64,000 nt of DNA from Falsirhodobacter deserti (lineage in GTDB: Bacteria > Pseudomonadota > Alphaproteobacteria > Rhodobacterales > Rhodobacteraceae). How positions within the stretch are numbered: the stretch's first letter is position 1; every line of letters starts with the position of its first letter. The stretch lies in NCBI RefSeq assembly GCF_004015795.1, contig NZ_ML137218.1, positions 421,548-485,547 on the forward strand, read 5' to 3'. A program made the position numbers and the translations under genes. The notes beneath the pieces were generated by a model, which saw only the letters and a program-made list of their open reading frames with translations, had not been told where the DNA came from and ran no database searches. Shown in pieces: positions 16,884 through 29,138 of this stretch.

Positions 16884-18839
16884 TCAGACGTCCAGTTCTT
16901 CCACGAATTTCGCGTTTTCCTGAATATACTGGAAGCGCAGCTCGGGCTTTTTGCCCATCAGGCGTTCCACCAGATCGCCTGCCTCGCTGTCCTCGTCGAT
17001 AGAAACGCGGATAAGTTTGCGGGTTCCGGGGTTCATCGTCGTTTCCTTCAGGTCCTTGGCGTCCATTTCGCCCAGACCCTTGAAGCGCTGCACGTCGATC
17101 TTGCCCTTGCCGCCAAGGCCCTTCTTCAGCCACTTGTCCTTTTCCGCATCATCGGCCACGTACATGCGCCGTGCGCCCTGCGTCAGGCGGTAAAGCGGCG
17201 GGCAGGCCAGATACAGGTGCCCGCGATCGATCAGCGGGCGCATCTGCGTGAAGAAGAACGTCATCAGCAGGGCGGCGATATGTGCGCCGTCCACGTCGGC
17301 ATCGGTCATGATGATGATCTTGTCATAGCGCAGGTCATCGACATTGAACTTCGCGCCCATGCCGACGCCCAGCGCCTCGCAGATGTCGCGGATCTCGGCA
17401 TTGTCGTTCAGCTTGCCCGAGGCTGCGCCCAGCACGTTCAGGATCTTGCCCTTCAGCGGCAGCAGCGCCTGCGTTTCGCGGCTTCGCGCACCCTTGGCCG
17501 ATCCGCCCGCACTGTCACCTTCCACGATGAACAGTTCGGTTCCCGCGCGGTTCTTGGCGGTGCAGTCGGTCAGCTTGCCCGGAAGGCGCAGCTTCTTCGT
17601 GGCCGATTTGCGCTGCGTTTCCTTTTCGGCGCGGCGGCGCATCCGTTCCTCGGCCCGCAGCACAAGGAAATCGAGGATCGCACCCGCGGATTTCTTGTCG
17701 GATGCCAGCCAGTTGTCGAAATGGTCGCGGACCGAGGATTCGACGTATTTCGCCGCCTCGTCCGTGGAAAGGCGGTCCTTGGTCTGGCCCACGAAGGACG
17801 GCTCGCGGATGAAGATGGAGATCAGGGCGCAGCCGCCCGCCATCAGGTCGTCGCGCGTGATGTCGCCGGCCTTGCGGTTCTTCACCAGCTCGCCATAGGC
17901 CTTGATCCCTTTCAGGATCGCGGCCCAGAACCCGGCTTCATGCGTGCCGCCTTCGGGCGTGGGGACCGTGTTGCAATAGGAATGGATGAACCCGTCCCGA
18001 GAGGGGGACCAGTTGACCGCCCATTCGATCCGGCCCGGCACGCCGAACTTTTCCTCGAAGCTGACCTGCCCGGCGAAGGGCTGATCGGCATAGGTGGTCG
18101 TGCCGGTCAGCGTTTCGTTCAGGAAGTCGGCAAGGCCGTTGGGATACTGGAACGTCGCCTCCAGCGGCGTTTCGCCATCGTTGACGGCGGTTTTCCATCG
18201 GATCTCCACCCCCGAGAAGAGGTAGGCTTTCGACCGGACCAGCTTGTAAAGCCGCGAAGGTTTCAGAAGCAGGTGGCCGAAGATCTCCGCATCCGGATGG
18301 AAGGTGACGGTGGTGCCGCGCCGGTTGGGGGCGGGGCCGACCTTTGCCACCGGGCCCTGCGGCACGCCACGCGAAAACTCCTGCACGTAAAGCTCCCGGT
18401 TGCGGGCAACCTCCACCCGCATCCGGTCCGACAGCGCGTTGACGACGGAAGACCCCACGCCGTTCAGACCGCCCGATGTCGAATACGCCTTGTTGGAGAA
18501 CTTCCCCCCCGCATGCAGGGTGCAAAGAATTACCTCCAGCGCCGACTTGCCTGGGAACTTGGGATGCGGATCAACCGGAATGCCGCGCCCGTTATCCCGT
18601 ACGGTGACGGAATGATCGGCATGAAGCTCCACCTCGATGCGGTTGGCGTGGCCCGCCACCGCCTCGTCCATGGCGTTGTCCAGAACCTCGGCCACAAGGT
18701 GGTGCAGGGCGCGTTCGTCCGTGCCGCCGATATACATGCCCGGACGCTTGCGCACAGGCTCCAGCCCCTCCAGCACCTCGATGGAGGAAGCGTCATAGGT
18801 TTCTGGCGTCTGGGACAGCAGATCGTCGGGCATCGTCAT
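16884..18839 (-). CDS. parE: DNA topoisomerase IV subunit B
   Basis: ATPase subunit of topoisomerase IV, which unlinks daughter chromosomes. 651 residues: GHKL ATPase domain (EVLDNAMDEAVAGHANRIEVELH, NGRGIPVDPHP, HAGGKFSNKAYSTSGGLNGVG), transducer, and Toprim domain (ELFIVEGDSAGGSAKGARSRETQALLPLKGKILN, IIMTDADVDGAHIAALL). The C-terminus ends FRYIQ-type, typical of ParE; the Rhodobacterales-style DDLLSQTPETYDASSIEVLEGLEPVRKRPGMYIGG opening separates it from GyrB. It is alone in its transcription unit. Confidence 0.95.
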   Translation of the reverse strand: MTMPDDLLSQTPETYDASSIEVLEGLEPVRKRPGMYIGGTDERALHHLVAEVLDNAMDEAVAGHANRIEVELHADHSVTVRDNGRGIPVDPHPKFPGKSALEVILCTLHAGGKFSNKAYSTSGGLNGVGSSVVNALSDRMRVEVARNRELYVQEFSRGVPQGPVAKVGPAPNRRGTTVTFHPDAEIFGHLLLKPSRLYKLVRSKAYLFSGVEIRWKTAVNDGETPLEATFQYPNGLADFLNETLTGTTTYADQPFAGQVSFEEKFGVPGRIEWAVNWSPSRDGFIHSYCNTVPTPEGGTHEAGFWAAILKGIKAYGELVKNRKAGDITRDDLMAGGCALISIFIREPSFVGQTKDRLSTDEAAKYVESSVRDHFDNWLASDKKSAGAILDFLVLRAEERMRRRAEKETQRKSATKKLRLPGKLTDCTAKNRAGTELFIVEGDSAGGSAKGARSRETQALLPLKGKILNVLGAASGKLNDNAEIRDICEALGVGMGAKFNVDDLRYDKIIIMTDADVDGAHIAALLMTFFFTQMRPLIDRGHLYLACPPLYRLTQGARRMYVADDAEKDKWLKKGLGGKGKIDVQRFKGLGEMDAKDLKETTMNPGTRKLIRVSIDEDSEAGDLVERLMGKKPELRFQYIQENAKFVEELDV

Positions 18840-18897
18840 TCCTTTCGGTGGCCCGCCATTAGACCATCACCGCAGGGGGGCGGCAAGGGCACCCCTG

Positions 18898-19557
18898 CTA
18901 TGCCGGTTCCGCCTCGCGCGCGGTCATCATGGCCTTGAAGGCGTCCCGGTCCTGGCAGCGCAGAAGCCAGCGTTGCAGCTTCGGAAACTCCGCGATCAGC
19001 GCGGGCACGCCCTGGGCATAGCGGATGCATTCGGCCATGTTCAGATCGGCCACGGTGAAACGGTCGCCGACCAGCCATTCGTGCCCGCCCAGATGCCGTT
19101 CCAGCACGGCGAAGGGGCGGCGCAGCTTTTCCGCGCAGATGGAAATCTGGGCCTGCCCCTCCGGCGTGTCGGCGCCGCCATTCGCCAGCGTTTGCAGGAT
19201 CTCCAGTGCGCAGCCTTCCACGGCAGTGGCGGCCGTCAGGCTCCATTGTCCGATCAACGCCTCTTCGGCCGCGTTCTGCGGGCCCAGCATGCCGCCATAC
19301 TTGCGCGCAAGGTGCTGCGTTATGGCCAGCGATTCCGTCAGAACCAGCCCGTCATCTTCCATTACCGGGATCTGGCCCAGCGGGTTCAGGACCAGAAACT
19401 CCTCCGATCGGGTGTTGAAGGGGGCATCCGCCGCACTTGCATCCGGAAGGCGATAGGCCTGAATGACGGGAAGGTGATTGAAGTTCATCCCGATCTCGTC
19501 CAGCAGCCACAAGGGCCGCGACGTGCGGGAGCGGTAGACGCCATAGATGGTCAGCAT
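18898..19557 (-). CDS. Glutathione S-transferase family protein
   Basis: 219-residue GST. The start at 19557 (MLTIYGVYRSRTSRPLWLLDEIG) is preferred over an upstream ATG at 19590 because the thioredoxin-like N-terminal domain begins there. The GSH-binding PVMEDDGLVLTESLAI segment (cis-proline and ES motif) and the all-helical C-terminal domain with ERHLGGHEWLVGDRFTVADLNMA (N-capping box) are clear. The substrate is unknown; it may act in detoxification. It is divergent from the MATE exporter across 130 bases. Confidence 0.9.
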   Translation of the reverse strand: MLTIYGVYRSRTSRPLWLLDEIGMNFNHLPVIQAYRLPDASAADAPFNTRSEEFLVLNPLGQIPVMEDDGLVLTESLAITQHLARKYGGMLGPQNAAEEALIGQWSLTAATAVEGCALEILQTLANGGADTPEGQAQISICAEKLRRPFAVLERHLGGHEWLVGDRFTVADLNMAECIRYAQGVPALIAEFPKLQRWLLRCQDRDAFKAMMTAREAEPA

Positions 19558-19687
19558 TGGATTCTCCTCGATGCAGGTGCAGCCAAGCACGATAGGGGGG
19601 CCATAGAAAGACGGAAGGCCCGGATTTTTACATGTTCACAATCCGGTTTCACCGCAGGCATAAGGCGGATGAAGAAGGAGCCACCCC

Positions 19688-21067
19688 ATGCAGATGACCC
19701 GAGCTTCCCATATCCGCGCCACGCTGGTGCTGGGCCTGCCGCTGATCGGCAGCAACATCGCGCAGATGCTGCTGCATGTCACAGATTCGGTCATGATGGG
19801 CCGGTACGGGGTGGAAGAGCTTGCGGCCGTGGTGCTTGGCACCTCGTTGTTCTTCGTGACCTTTATCCTTGGATCAGGCTTCGGGCAGGCGGTGATGCCG
19901 ATGGTTGCATCCGCGCTGGGCCGCGGGGACGAGGCGCAGGTGCGGCGCGACGCGCGCATGGGGCTGTGGCTTTCCATCGCCTATGGCGCGCTGACCTATC
20001 CGCTGTTCTGGAACTCTGGCGCGTTGCTGCTGGCGCTGGGCCAGAACCCCGAGGTGGCGAAGCTGGCGCAGGATTTCCTGCGCATCGCGGGGGCGGGGAT
20101 GATCCCCGCGCTGCTGGTGATGGTGCTGAAAAGCTATCTGGCGGCGCTTGGCCGCACGCGGGTGGTGCTGTGGTCAACGCTGGCGGCGGTGGCGCTGAAC
20201 ATCGCCGTGGGCTGGCCGCTGATCTTCGGGCATTTCGGACTGCCCGAAATGGGTGTGCGCGGTGCAGCCATTTCCAGCCTGTTCGTGCAGGCGCTGAACG
20301 TGGGTGTGCTTGGCAGCTATGCCGCGCGCCGGCACGATCTGCGCCGGTACGAGCTTTTTGCACGCTTCTGGCGCCCTGACTGGCCGGCGCTGGTGCAGGT
20401 GGCCCGTCTTGGCGCGCCCATCGGCCTGACCGGACTGGCCGAGGCGGGGCTGTTTCAGGCCACGGCCATCATGATGGGCTGGATCGGCACGATGGAACTG
20501 GCGGCGCACGGGATCGCGCTGGAGGTGTCGGCCTTGTCCTTCATGATCCATCTGGGGGTTGCCAGCGCGGCAACGATCCGCGTGGCCCGTTTCCACGGGC
20601 AGGGCAACATTCCGGCCATGCGCACGGCGGCGCGGGTGGCCATCGGCATCTCGGTCGTGGTGGGGGCCGTGGTGGTGGCGATCTACCTGACGCTGCCGCA
20701 AACCATCATCGGACTGTTCCTTTTCGATGGCAAACCCGACACGCCCGCCATCATCGCCTATGGCACCGGCCTTCTGGCGCTGGCGGCGCTGTTCCAGTTC
20801 GCCGATGCGATGCAGGCCATCGCGCTGGGCCTGCTGCGCGGGCTGAAGGATACGCGGGTGCCGATGGTGCTGGCCGTCATCAGCTATTGGATCATCGGGT
20901 TGCCGGCTGGATATGTGCTGGGCTTTCCGATGGGGCTGGGCGGGCAGGGGCTGTGGCTGGGCCTGGTGGTGGGGCTGGCGGTGGCCGCGGTCCTGCTGAT
21001 GACGCGCTTTTGGCGGCTGGCACCGGGCCGGCCGGGTGCCACGCCCGTGGCCGCGACCTCCCCCTGA
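19688..21067 (+). CDS. MATE family efflux transporter
   Basis: 459-residue inner-membrane multidrug/toxin exporter driven by Na+ or H+. About twelve hydrophobic segments; the repeated MATE pattern is visible as PLIGSNIAQMLLHVTDSVMMGRYG and, in the second half, APIGLTGLAEAGLFQATAIMMGWIG. The ribosome site is AAGGAG. The start is fixed by context (MQMTRASHIRATLVLGLPL). It belongs to the NorM-like group. Substrate specificity cannot be read from the sequence. Confidence 0.93.
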   Translation: MQMTRASHIRATLVLGLPLIGSNIAQMLLHVTDSVMMGRYGVEELAAVVLGTSLFFVTFILGSGFGQAVMPMVASALGRGDEAQVRRDARMGLWLSIAYGALTYPLFWNSGALLLALGQNPEVAKLAQDFLRIAGAGMIPALLVMVLKSYLAALGRTRVVLWSTLAAVALNIAVGWPLIFGHFGLPEMGVRGAAISSLFVQALNVGVLGSYAARRHDLRRYELFARFWRPDWPALVQVARLGAPIGLTGLAEAGLFQATAIMMGWIGTMELAAHGIALEVSALSFMIHLGVASAATIRVARFHGQGNIPAMRTAARVAIGISVVVGAVVVAIYLTLPQTIIGLFLFDGKPDTPAIIAYGTGLLALAALFQFADAMQAIALGLLRGLKDTRVPMVLAVISYWIIGLPAGYVLGFPMGLGGQGLWLGLVVGLAVAAVLLMTRFWRLAPGRPGATPVAATSP

Positions 21068-21126
21068 TTGTGCGCCGGACGGGCATTGCCTATAAGCGGG
21101 ATCGACAGCTTGCCTGAAGGACCGCC

Positions 21127-21912
21127 ATGCCCACCGATATGTCCCCCATGGAAAAGGCGAAGTTCGCCGCAGCCAAACGTTCCGTCGATTTCGTGACCGA
21201 CGGGATGAAGATCGGCCTTGGCACCGGATCGACCGCCGCGTGGATGGTCCGCTGCCTTGCCGAACGTGTTCGCGAGGAGGGACTGAAGCTTACCTGCGTC
21301 GCCACTTCCACCCGCACTGCGGAACTGGCGCGCAGCCTTGGGCTGACCGTCGTGACGCTGGATGAAGCCAAGTGGCTGGACCTGACCATCGACGGGGCAG
21401 ACGAATTCGACAGCAACCTGTCGCTGATCAAGGGCGGCGGCGCGGCGCTTTTGCAGGAAAAGATCGTGGCCACCGCATCCGACCGGATGATCGTGATCGC
21501 CGATGCCGCCAAGCGCGTCGCCGCGCTGGGGGCCTTTCCCCTTCCGGTGGAGGTGATCCCCTTCGGCTGGTCCGCCACCGCGCGCCTGATCGAAGAGACG
21601 CTGGCAGGGCAGGACGTCCTGGGCCACGAGGTCACGCTGCGCATGGATGGCGACAAGCCGCTGCGCACCGACGAAAACAACTATATCCTCGATCTGCACC
21701 TGAAGCGGATCGGCGATCCGGCCCGCCTGTCTCTGGCCCTCAACCGCATTGCCGGCGTGGTGGAAAACGGTTTGTTCATCGACATCTGCGACACCGTCCT
21801 TGTCGGCCATGCCGATGGCCGCGTGGAAACCACCGGGGCCAATGGCCAAAGCGGGGAAGCACGGGTCGATATCGCCGCCCCCGCCAACATCTTTTCCGAC
21901 CTGGAGGGCTGA
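21127..21912 (+). CDS. rpiA: Ribose-5-phosphate isomerase A
   Basis: Interconverts ribose 5-phosphate and ribulose 5-phosphate in the pentose phosphate pathway. 261 residues. Conserved segments: KIGLGTGSTAAWMV (phosphate loop), LTIDGADEFDSNLSLIKGGGAALLQEKIVA (catalytic Asp/Lys region) and TDENNYILD. The stop is only 3 bases before the glutathione reductase start, so both are likely cotranscribed, linking NADPH supply and use. Confidence 0.95.
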   Translation: MPTDMSPMEKAKFAAAKRSVDFVTDGMKIGLGTGSTAAWMVRCLAERVREEGLKLTCVATSTRTAELARSLGLTVVTLDEAKWLDLTIDGADEFDSNLSLIKGGGAALLQEKIVATASDRMIVIADAAKRVAALGAFPLPVEVIPFGWSATARLIEETLAGQDVLGHEVTLRMDGDKPLRTDENNYILDLHLKRIGDPARLSLALNRIAGVVENGLFIDICDTVLVGHADGRVETTGANGQSGEARVDIAAPANIFSDLEG

Positions 21913-21915
21913 GCC

Positions 21916-23274
21916 ATGACATTCGATTACGACCTTTTCGTCATTGGCGGCGGTTCCGGCGGCGTGCGCGCGGCACGTGTGGCATCGGGGGATCACGGTG
22001 CGAAGGTTGCACTGGCCGAAGAATACCGGATGGGCGGCACCTGCGTGATCCGCGGCTGCGTGCCCAAGAAGCTAATGGTTTTTGCCAGCGAATACGGCGA
22101 AATGGCGCAAGATGCGCAGGTCTATGGCTGGGACATGGACGTGAAGGGCTTCGACTGGTCGCGCTTTCACGACGGCCTTGTGAAGGAACTGGACCGTCTG
22201 GAAGGCGCCTATCGCAACACGTTGAAGAACGCGGGCGTGGAAACCTTCAACCAGCGCGCCACGGTGGTGGATGCCCATACGGTCGCGCTGGCCGATGGTA
22301 GCACCTTCACCGCCAAGCATATCCTGATCGCCGTGGGCGGGCGCCCCTTCGTGCCGGAATTCGAAGGCTCGGACCTTGCCATCACCTCGAACGAGGTCTT
22401 CCACATGGAGGACCTGCCGAAAAAGGCGCTGATCGTCGGGGGCGGTTATATCGCCTCGGAATTCGCCTGCATCCTGAACGGCCTTGGCGTGGAAACGCAC
22501 CAGTATTACCGGGGCAGCCAGATCCTGCGCGGCTTCGATGACGAATGCCGCAACCACATCGCTTCGCACATGCAGGCGCATGGCGTGCAGATCCGCTGCG
22601 GCACCGACATCGTGAAGCTGAACAAGCAGGGCGGCCGCATCCTGGCAACCGCCACCGACGGCACGACCGAAGAATTCGACGTCGTGATGTATGCCACGGG
22701 CCGCGTGCCCAACACCGATGCGCTTGGGCTGGCCGGTGCCGGCGTGAAGCTGGGCCTGAAGGGGGAGGTTATCGTGGATGATTACAGCCAGACCTCCGTC
22801 CCCTCGATCTTCGCCGTGGGCGACGTGACAGACCGGATCGCGCTGACGCCCGTCGCCATCCGCGAAGGTCATGCCTTTGCCGATACGGTGTTTGGCGGCA
22901 TGAAGCGGACGGCAGATTGGGACCTTGTTCCTTCGGCCGTGTTCACGCAGCCCGAATTCGGCACCGTGGGCCTGTCCGAAGAGGATGCCGCCGCGCAGTG
23001 CCCGATCGAGGTTTACACCACCGCCTTCCGGCCGATGCAGACGCTGTTTGCCGGGCGGCAGGACCGTGTGTTCATGAAACTGGTGGTTTCGGCGCAAACG
23101 CGCGTTGTTCTGGGCTGTCATATCGTCGCACCCCATGCGGGCGAGATGATCCAGCTGGCGGGCATCGCGGTCAAGATGGGCGCAACAAAAGAGGATTTCG
23201 ACCGCACCGTGGCCGTTCATCCCTCCATCTCGGAAGAGCTGGTAACGCTGCGCAAGCCTGTCCGGACAGCTTGA
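21916..23274 (+). CDS. gor: Glutathione-disulfide reductase
   Basis: NADPH-dependent flavoenzyme that regenerates GSH, 452 residues. FAD site (DLFVIGGGSGGVRAARVAS), redox-active disulfide (GGTCVIRGCVPKK), NAD(P) motif (ALIVGGGYIASEFACIL), the second FAD motif (VPSIFAVGDVTDRIALTPVAI) and the C-terminal catalytic His-Glu (VAVHPSISEELVTL) are all intact. Coupled with rpiA by a 3-base gap. Confidence 0.95.
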   Translation: MTFDYDLFVIGGGSGGVRAARVASGDHGAKVALAEEYRMGGTCVIRGCVPKKLMVFASEYGEMAQDAQVYGWDMDVKGFDWSRFHDGLVKELDRLEGAYRNTLKNAGVETFNQRATVVDAHTVALADGSTFTAKHILIAVGGRPFVPEFEGSDLAITSNEVFHMEDLPKKALIVGGGYIASEFACILNGLGVETHQYYRGSQILRGFDDECRNHIASHMQAHGVQIRCGTDIVKLNKQGGRILATATDGTTEEFDVVMYATGRVPNTDALGLAGAGVKLGLKGEVIVDDYSQTSVPSIFAVGDVTDRIALTPVAIREGHAFADTVFGGMKRTADWDLVPSAVFTQPEFGTVGLSEEDAAAQCPIEVYTTAFRPMQTLFAGRQDRVFMKLVVSAQTRVVLGCHIVAPHAGEMIQLAGIAVKMGATKEDFDRTVAVHPSISEELVTLRKPVRTA

Positions 23275-23329
23275 TTTTCGGGTCAGGATGACCAATTTGG
23301 CGGAAACGTGAAGAAGGGAAAGCGGGTTC

Positions 23330-24484
23330 ATGTCGAACGGAGGGCCGTGGGGCGGCGGCGGAGGGGGCGGACAAGATCCGCGCGACGATCGCAATAACGA
23401 AAACAAGGGTGGGCGCCGGCCGGAAGGCAACAGCCCCGATGTGGACCAGTTGTTCCGCAAGGGACAGGACCAGCTGCGTGTCATTCTTGGCGGACGCGGC
23501 GGGCGCACCGGCGGATCGCCCACGGGCGGGGCAGGCGGCGTGCCGCCGCGCCTGATCGTGCTGGGTATTGCCGTGGTGCTGGCGGTGATGTGGGCCTTTG
23601 CCTCCATCTATACCGTTCGTCCCGAACAGCGTTCGGTCCAGCTTTTCCTTGGACAGTTTTCCAAGATTGGCCAGCCGGGCCTGAACTTCGCGCCGTGGCC
23701 GCTGATCACAAAAGAGGTTGTGGAGGTAACGGGGGAACGCAGCACCGAGATCGGCGTCGGACAGCTGGGTGACTTCGACACCGGCCTGATGCTGACGCAG
23801 GACCAGAACATCGTGGACATCGCGTTCCAGGTGGTCTGGAACGTGTCCGATCCGGCTGCTTTCCTCTTCAACCTTGAAAACCCAGGCGAGACGATCCGCG
23901 CCGTGGCCGAAAGCGCCATGCGCGACATCATCGCGCGGTCGAACCTCGCGCCCATCCTCAACCGTGATCGCGGTGCGATTGCGAATGAACTTCTGGGTGC
24001 GGTTCAGGGCACGCTCGACAGCTATAACGCCGGCATCAACGTGATCCGGATCAACTTCGACCGCGCTGACCCGCCAAGCGAGGTGATCGACAGCTTCCGC
24101 GAAGTGCAGGCCGCGCAGCAGGAACGTGCGCGTCTGGAAAACGAAGCCGAAGCCTATCGCAACCGCGTGACGGCCGGTGCACGGGGTGAAGCCGCCCGCG
24201 TGACCGAGGGTGCCGAAGCGTATCGTGCGCAGGCCGTGAACTCCGCGCAGGGTGAGGCGAGCCGCTTCAACTCGGTGTACGATCAGTACATCACCGCGCC
24301 GGATGTCACCCGTGAACGGATGTATCTGGAAACCATCGAAGAAGTGCTGGCCGGCGCCCGCAAGACGATCCTTGACGGCGTCACGGGTGAAGGGGGCGTT
24401 GTGCCTTACCTGCCGCTTGACCAGTTCGGACGCGGGCAGGCGCAACCGCAAAACCAGCAACAGCAGCAGGGAGGGGCCAACTGA
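23330..24484 (+). CDS. hflK: FtsH protease modulator HflK
   Basis: Membrane partner of HflC that encloses and modulates FtsH. 384 residues: a glycine-rich, cytoplasmic N-terminus (NGGPWGGGGGGGQDP...), one transmembrane helix (PRLIVLGIAVVLAVMWAFAS), then an SPFH/band-7 domain (YTVRPEQRSVQLFLGQF...) with a long coiled coil (QAAQQERARLENEAEAYRNRV) and a Gln-rich tail. It overlaps hflC by one base (TGATG). Confidence 0.94.
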   Translation: MSNGGPWGGGGGGGQDPRDDRNNENKGGRRPEGNSPDVDQLFRKGQDQLRVILGGRGGRTGGSPTGGAGGVPPRLIVLGIAVVLAVMWAFASIYTVRPEQRSVQLFLGQFSKIGQPGLNFAPWPLITKEVVEVTGERSTEIGVGQLGDFDTGLMLTQDQNIVDIAFQVVWNVSDPAAFLFNLENPGETIRAVAESAMRDIIARSNLAPILNRDRGAIANELLGAVQGTLDSYNAGINVIRINFDRADPPSEVIDSFREVQAAQQERARLENEAEAYRNRVTAGARGEAARVTEGAEAYRAQAVNSAQGEASRFNSVYDQYITAPDVTRERMYLETIEEVLAGARKTILDGVTGEGGVVPYLPLDQFGRGQAQPQNQQQQQGGAN

Positions 24485-25359
24485 TGGCACGTGCGATCTA
24501 TATCCTTCCGGCGCTTATCCTGTTGGCCGTGGCGGCGCTGTCCTCCATCTATATCGTGGATGAACGTGAAAAGGCGCTGGTTCTGCAGTTCGGCCAGGTG
24601 AAGGCCGTCCGCGAGGAGCCGGGCCTCGGCTTCAAGATCCCGGTGATCCAAGAGGTCGTGCGCTATGACGCCCGCATCCTTGGCCTTCAAACGCAACCGT
24701 TGGAAGTAACGCCCGCCGATGAACGGCGCGTGATCGTGGATGCCTTCGCCCGCTGGCGCATCATCGATCTGGTGGAATTCCGTGAAAGCGTCGGCAATGG
24801 CGGCATCAACACCGCCCAGATCCGGCTGGAGCGGATCATGACGGCCGCCATCCGCGAGGTTCTGGGTAGCGTCAATTCCGACCGCGTTCTGTCGGAAGAC
24901 CGTATCCCGCTGATGGTGCAGATCCGCGACATCGCACGCCGCCAGTCGGCCAGTCTCGGGATCGAGGTGATCGACGTTCGCCTGACGCGCACGGACCTGC
25001 CGCAGCAGAACCTTGCCGCCACCTATGCCCGCATGCGCGCCGAACGTCAGCGCGAAGCGGCGGACGAGATCGCCCGCGGGAACGAGGCGGCGCAGCGCAT
25101 CCGTGCGGCTGCCGACCGCGAAGTGGTCGAGGTGACCTCGGCCGCCAATGCGCAGGCGGAGGTGATCCGCGGTCAGGCCGAGGCCGAGCGGAACCGCATC
25201 CTTGCCGAAGCCTACACGCGGGATGCGGAATTCTTCGCCTTCTCCCGCTCGCTCCAGGCGTATCGCAATGCCCTCACGACCGAGGATACATCGATCGTGC
25301 TGACGCCGGATTCGCAGTTCTTCCGGTATCTAGACGGATCGCGTCCCACCGCACCCTGA
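24484..25359 (+). CDS. hflC: FtsH protease modulator HflC
   Basis: 291-residue SPFH protein forming the HflKC complex around FtsH. An N-terminal signal-anchor helix (IYILPALILLAVAALSSIYI) is followed by the band-7 domain and a coiled coil rich in Arg/Glu/Ala (QREAADEIARGNEAAQRIRAAADREV). A terminator closes the operon and the next gene is a DegP-type protease, so the region collects membrane and envelope protein quality-control functions. Confidence 0.94.
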   Translation: MARAIYILPALILLAVAALSSIYIVDEREKALVLQFGQVKAVREEPGLGFKIPVIQEVVRYDARILGLQTQPLEVTPADERRVIVDAFARWRIIDLVEFRESVGNGGINTAQIRLERIMTAAIREVLGSVNSDRVLSEDRIPLMVQIRDIARRQSASLGIEVIDVRLTRTDLPQQNLAATYARMRAERQREAADEIARGNEAAQRIRAAADREVVEVTSAANAQAEVIRGQAEAERNRILAEAYTRDAEFFAFSRSLQAYRNALTTEDTSIVLTPDSQFFRYLDGSRPTAP

Positions 25360-25366
25360 TCGCAGC

Positions 25367-25395
25367 AAGGCCGCCTTCGGGTGGCCTTCTTCTTG
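25367..25395 (+). terminator. Rho-independent terminator after hflC
   Basis: AAGGCCGCC, TTCG loop, GGTGGCCTT (one G-U pair), then CTTCTT. It ends the hflK-hflC unit 8 bases after the stop. Confidence 0.85.
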
Positions 25396-25527
25396 TTACA
25401 ATCTCTCACACCCTGTTTACGCGGCGCGACGGGTGTTTGCATTGCGCCACAGGCCACCTACCTGCCATGTCAGACAAACCGAAGGGGCATGATGTCCGTT
25501 CGCTTGAAGACCAGAAAGGAACACGGG

Positions 25528-29082
<3,555 letters not shown>

Positions 29083-29138
29083 GCCATACCCTCCGGTCCG
29101 GCCAATGCCGCGCCGCAGAATAAGCCTGGCGAGGCTGC

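Noticed and set aside
25381-25527. Upstream ATG starts of the DegP-type protease
   Set aside because: The ATG at 25381 lies in the hflC terminator; 25489/25492 sit too close to their purine stretch, while GTG 25528 has AAAGGA at good spacing. Not fully excluded.
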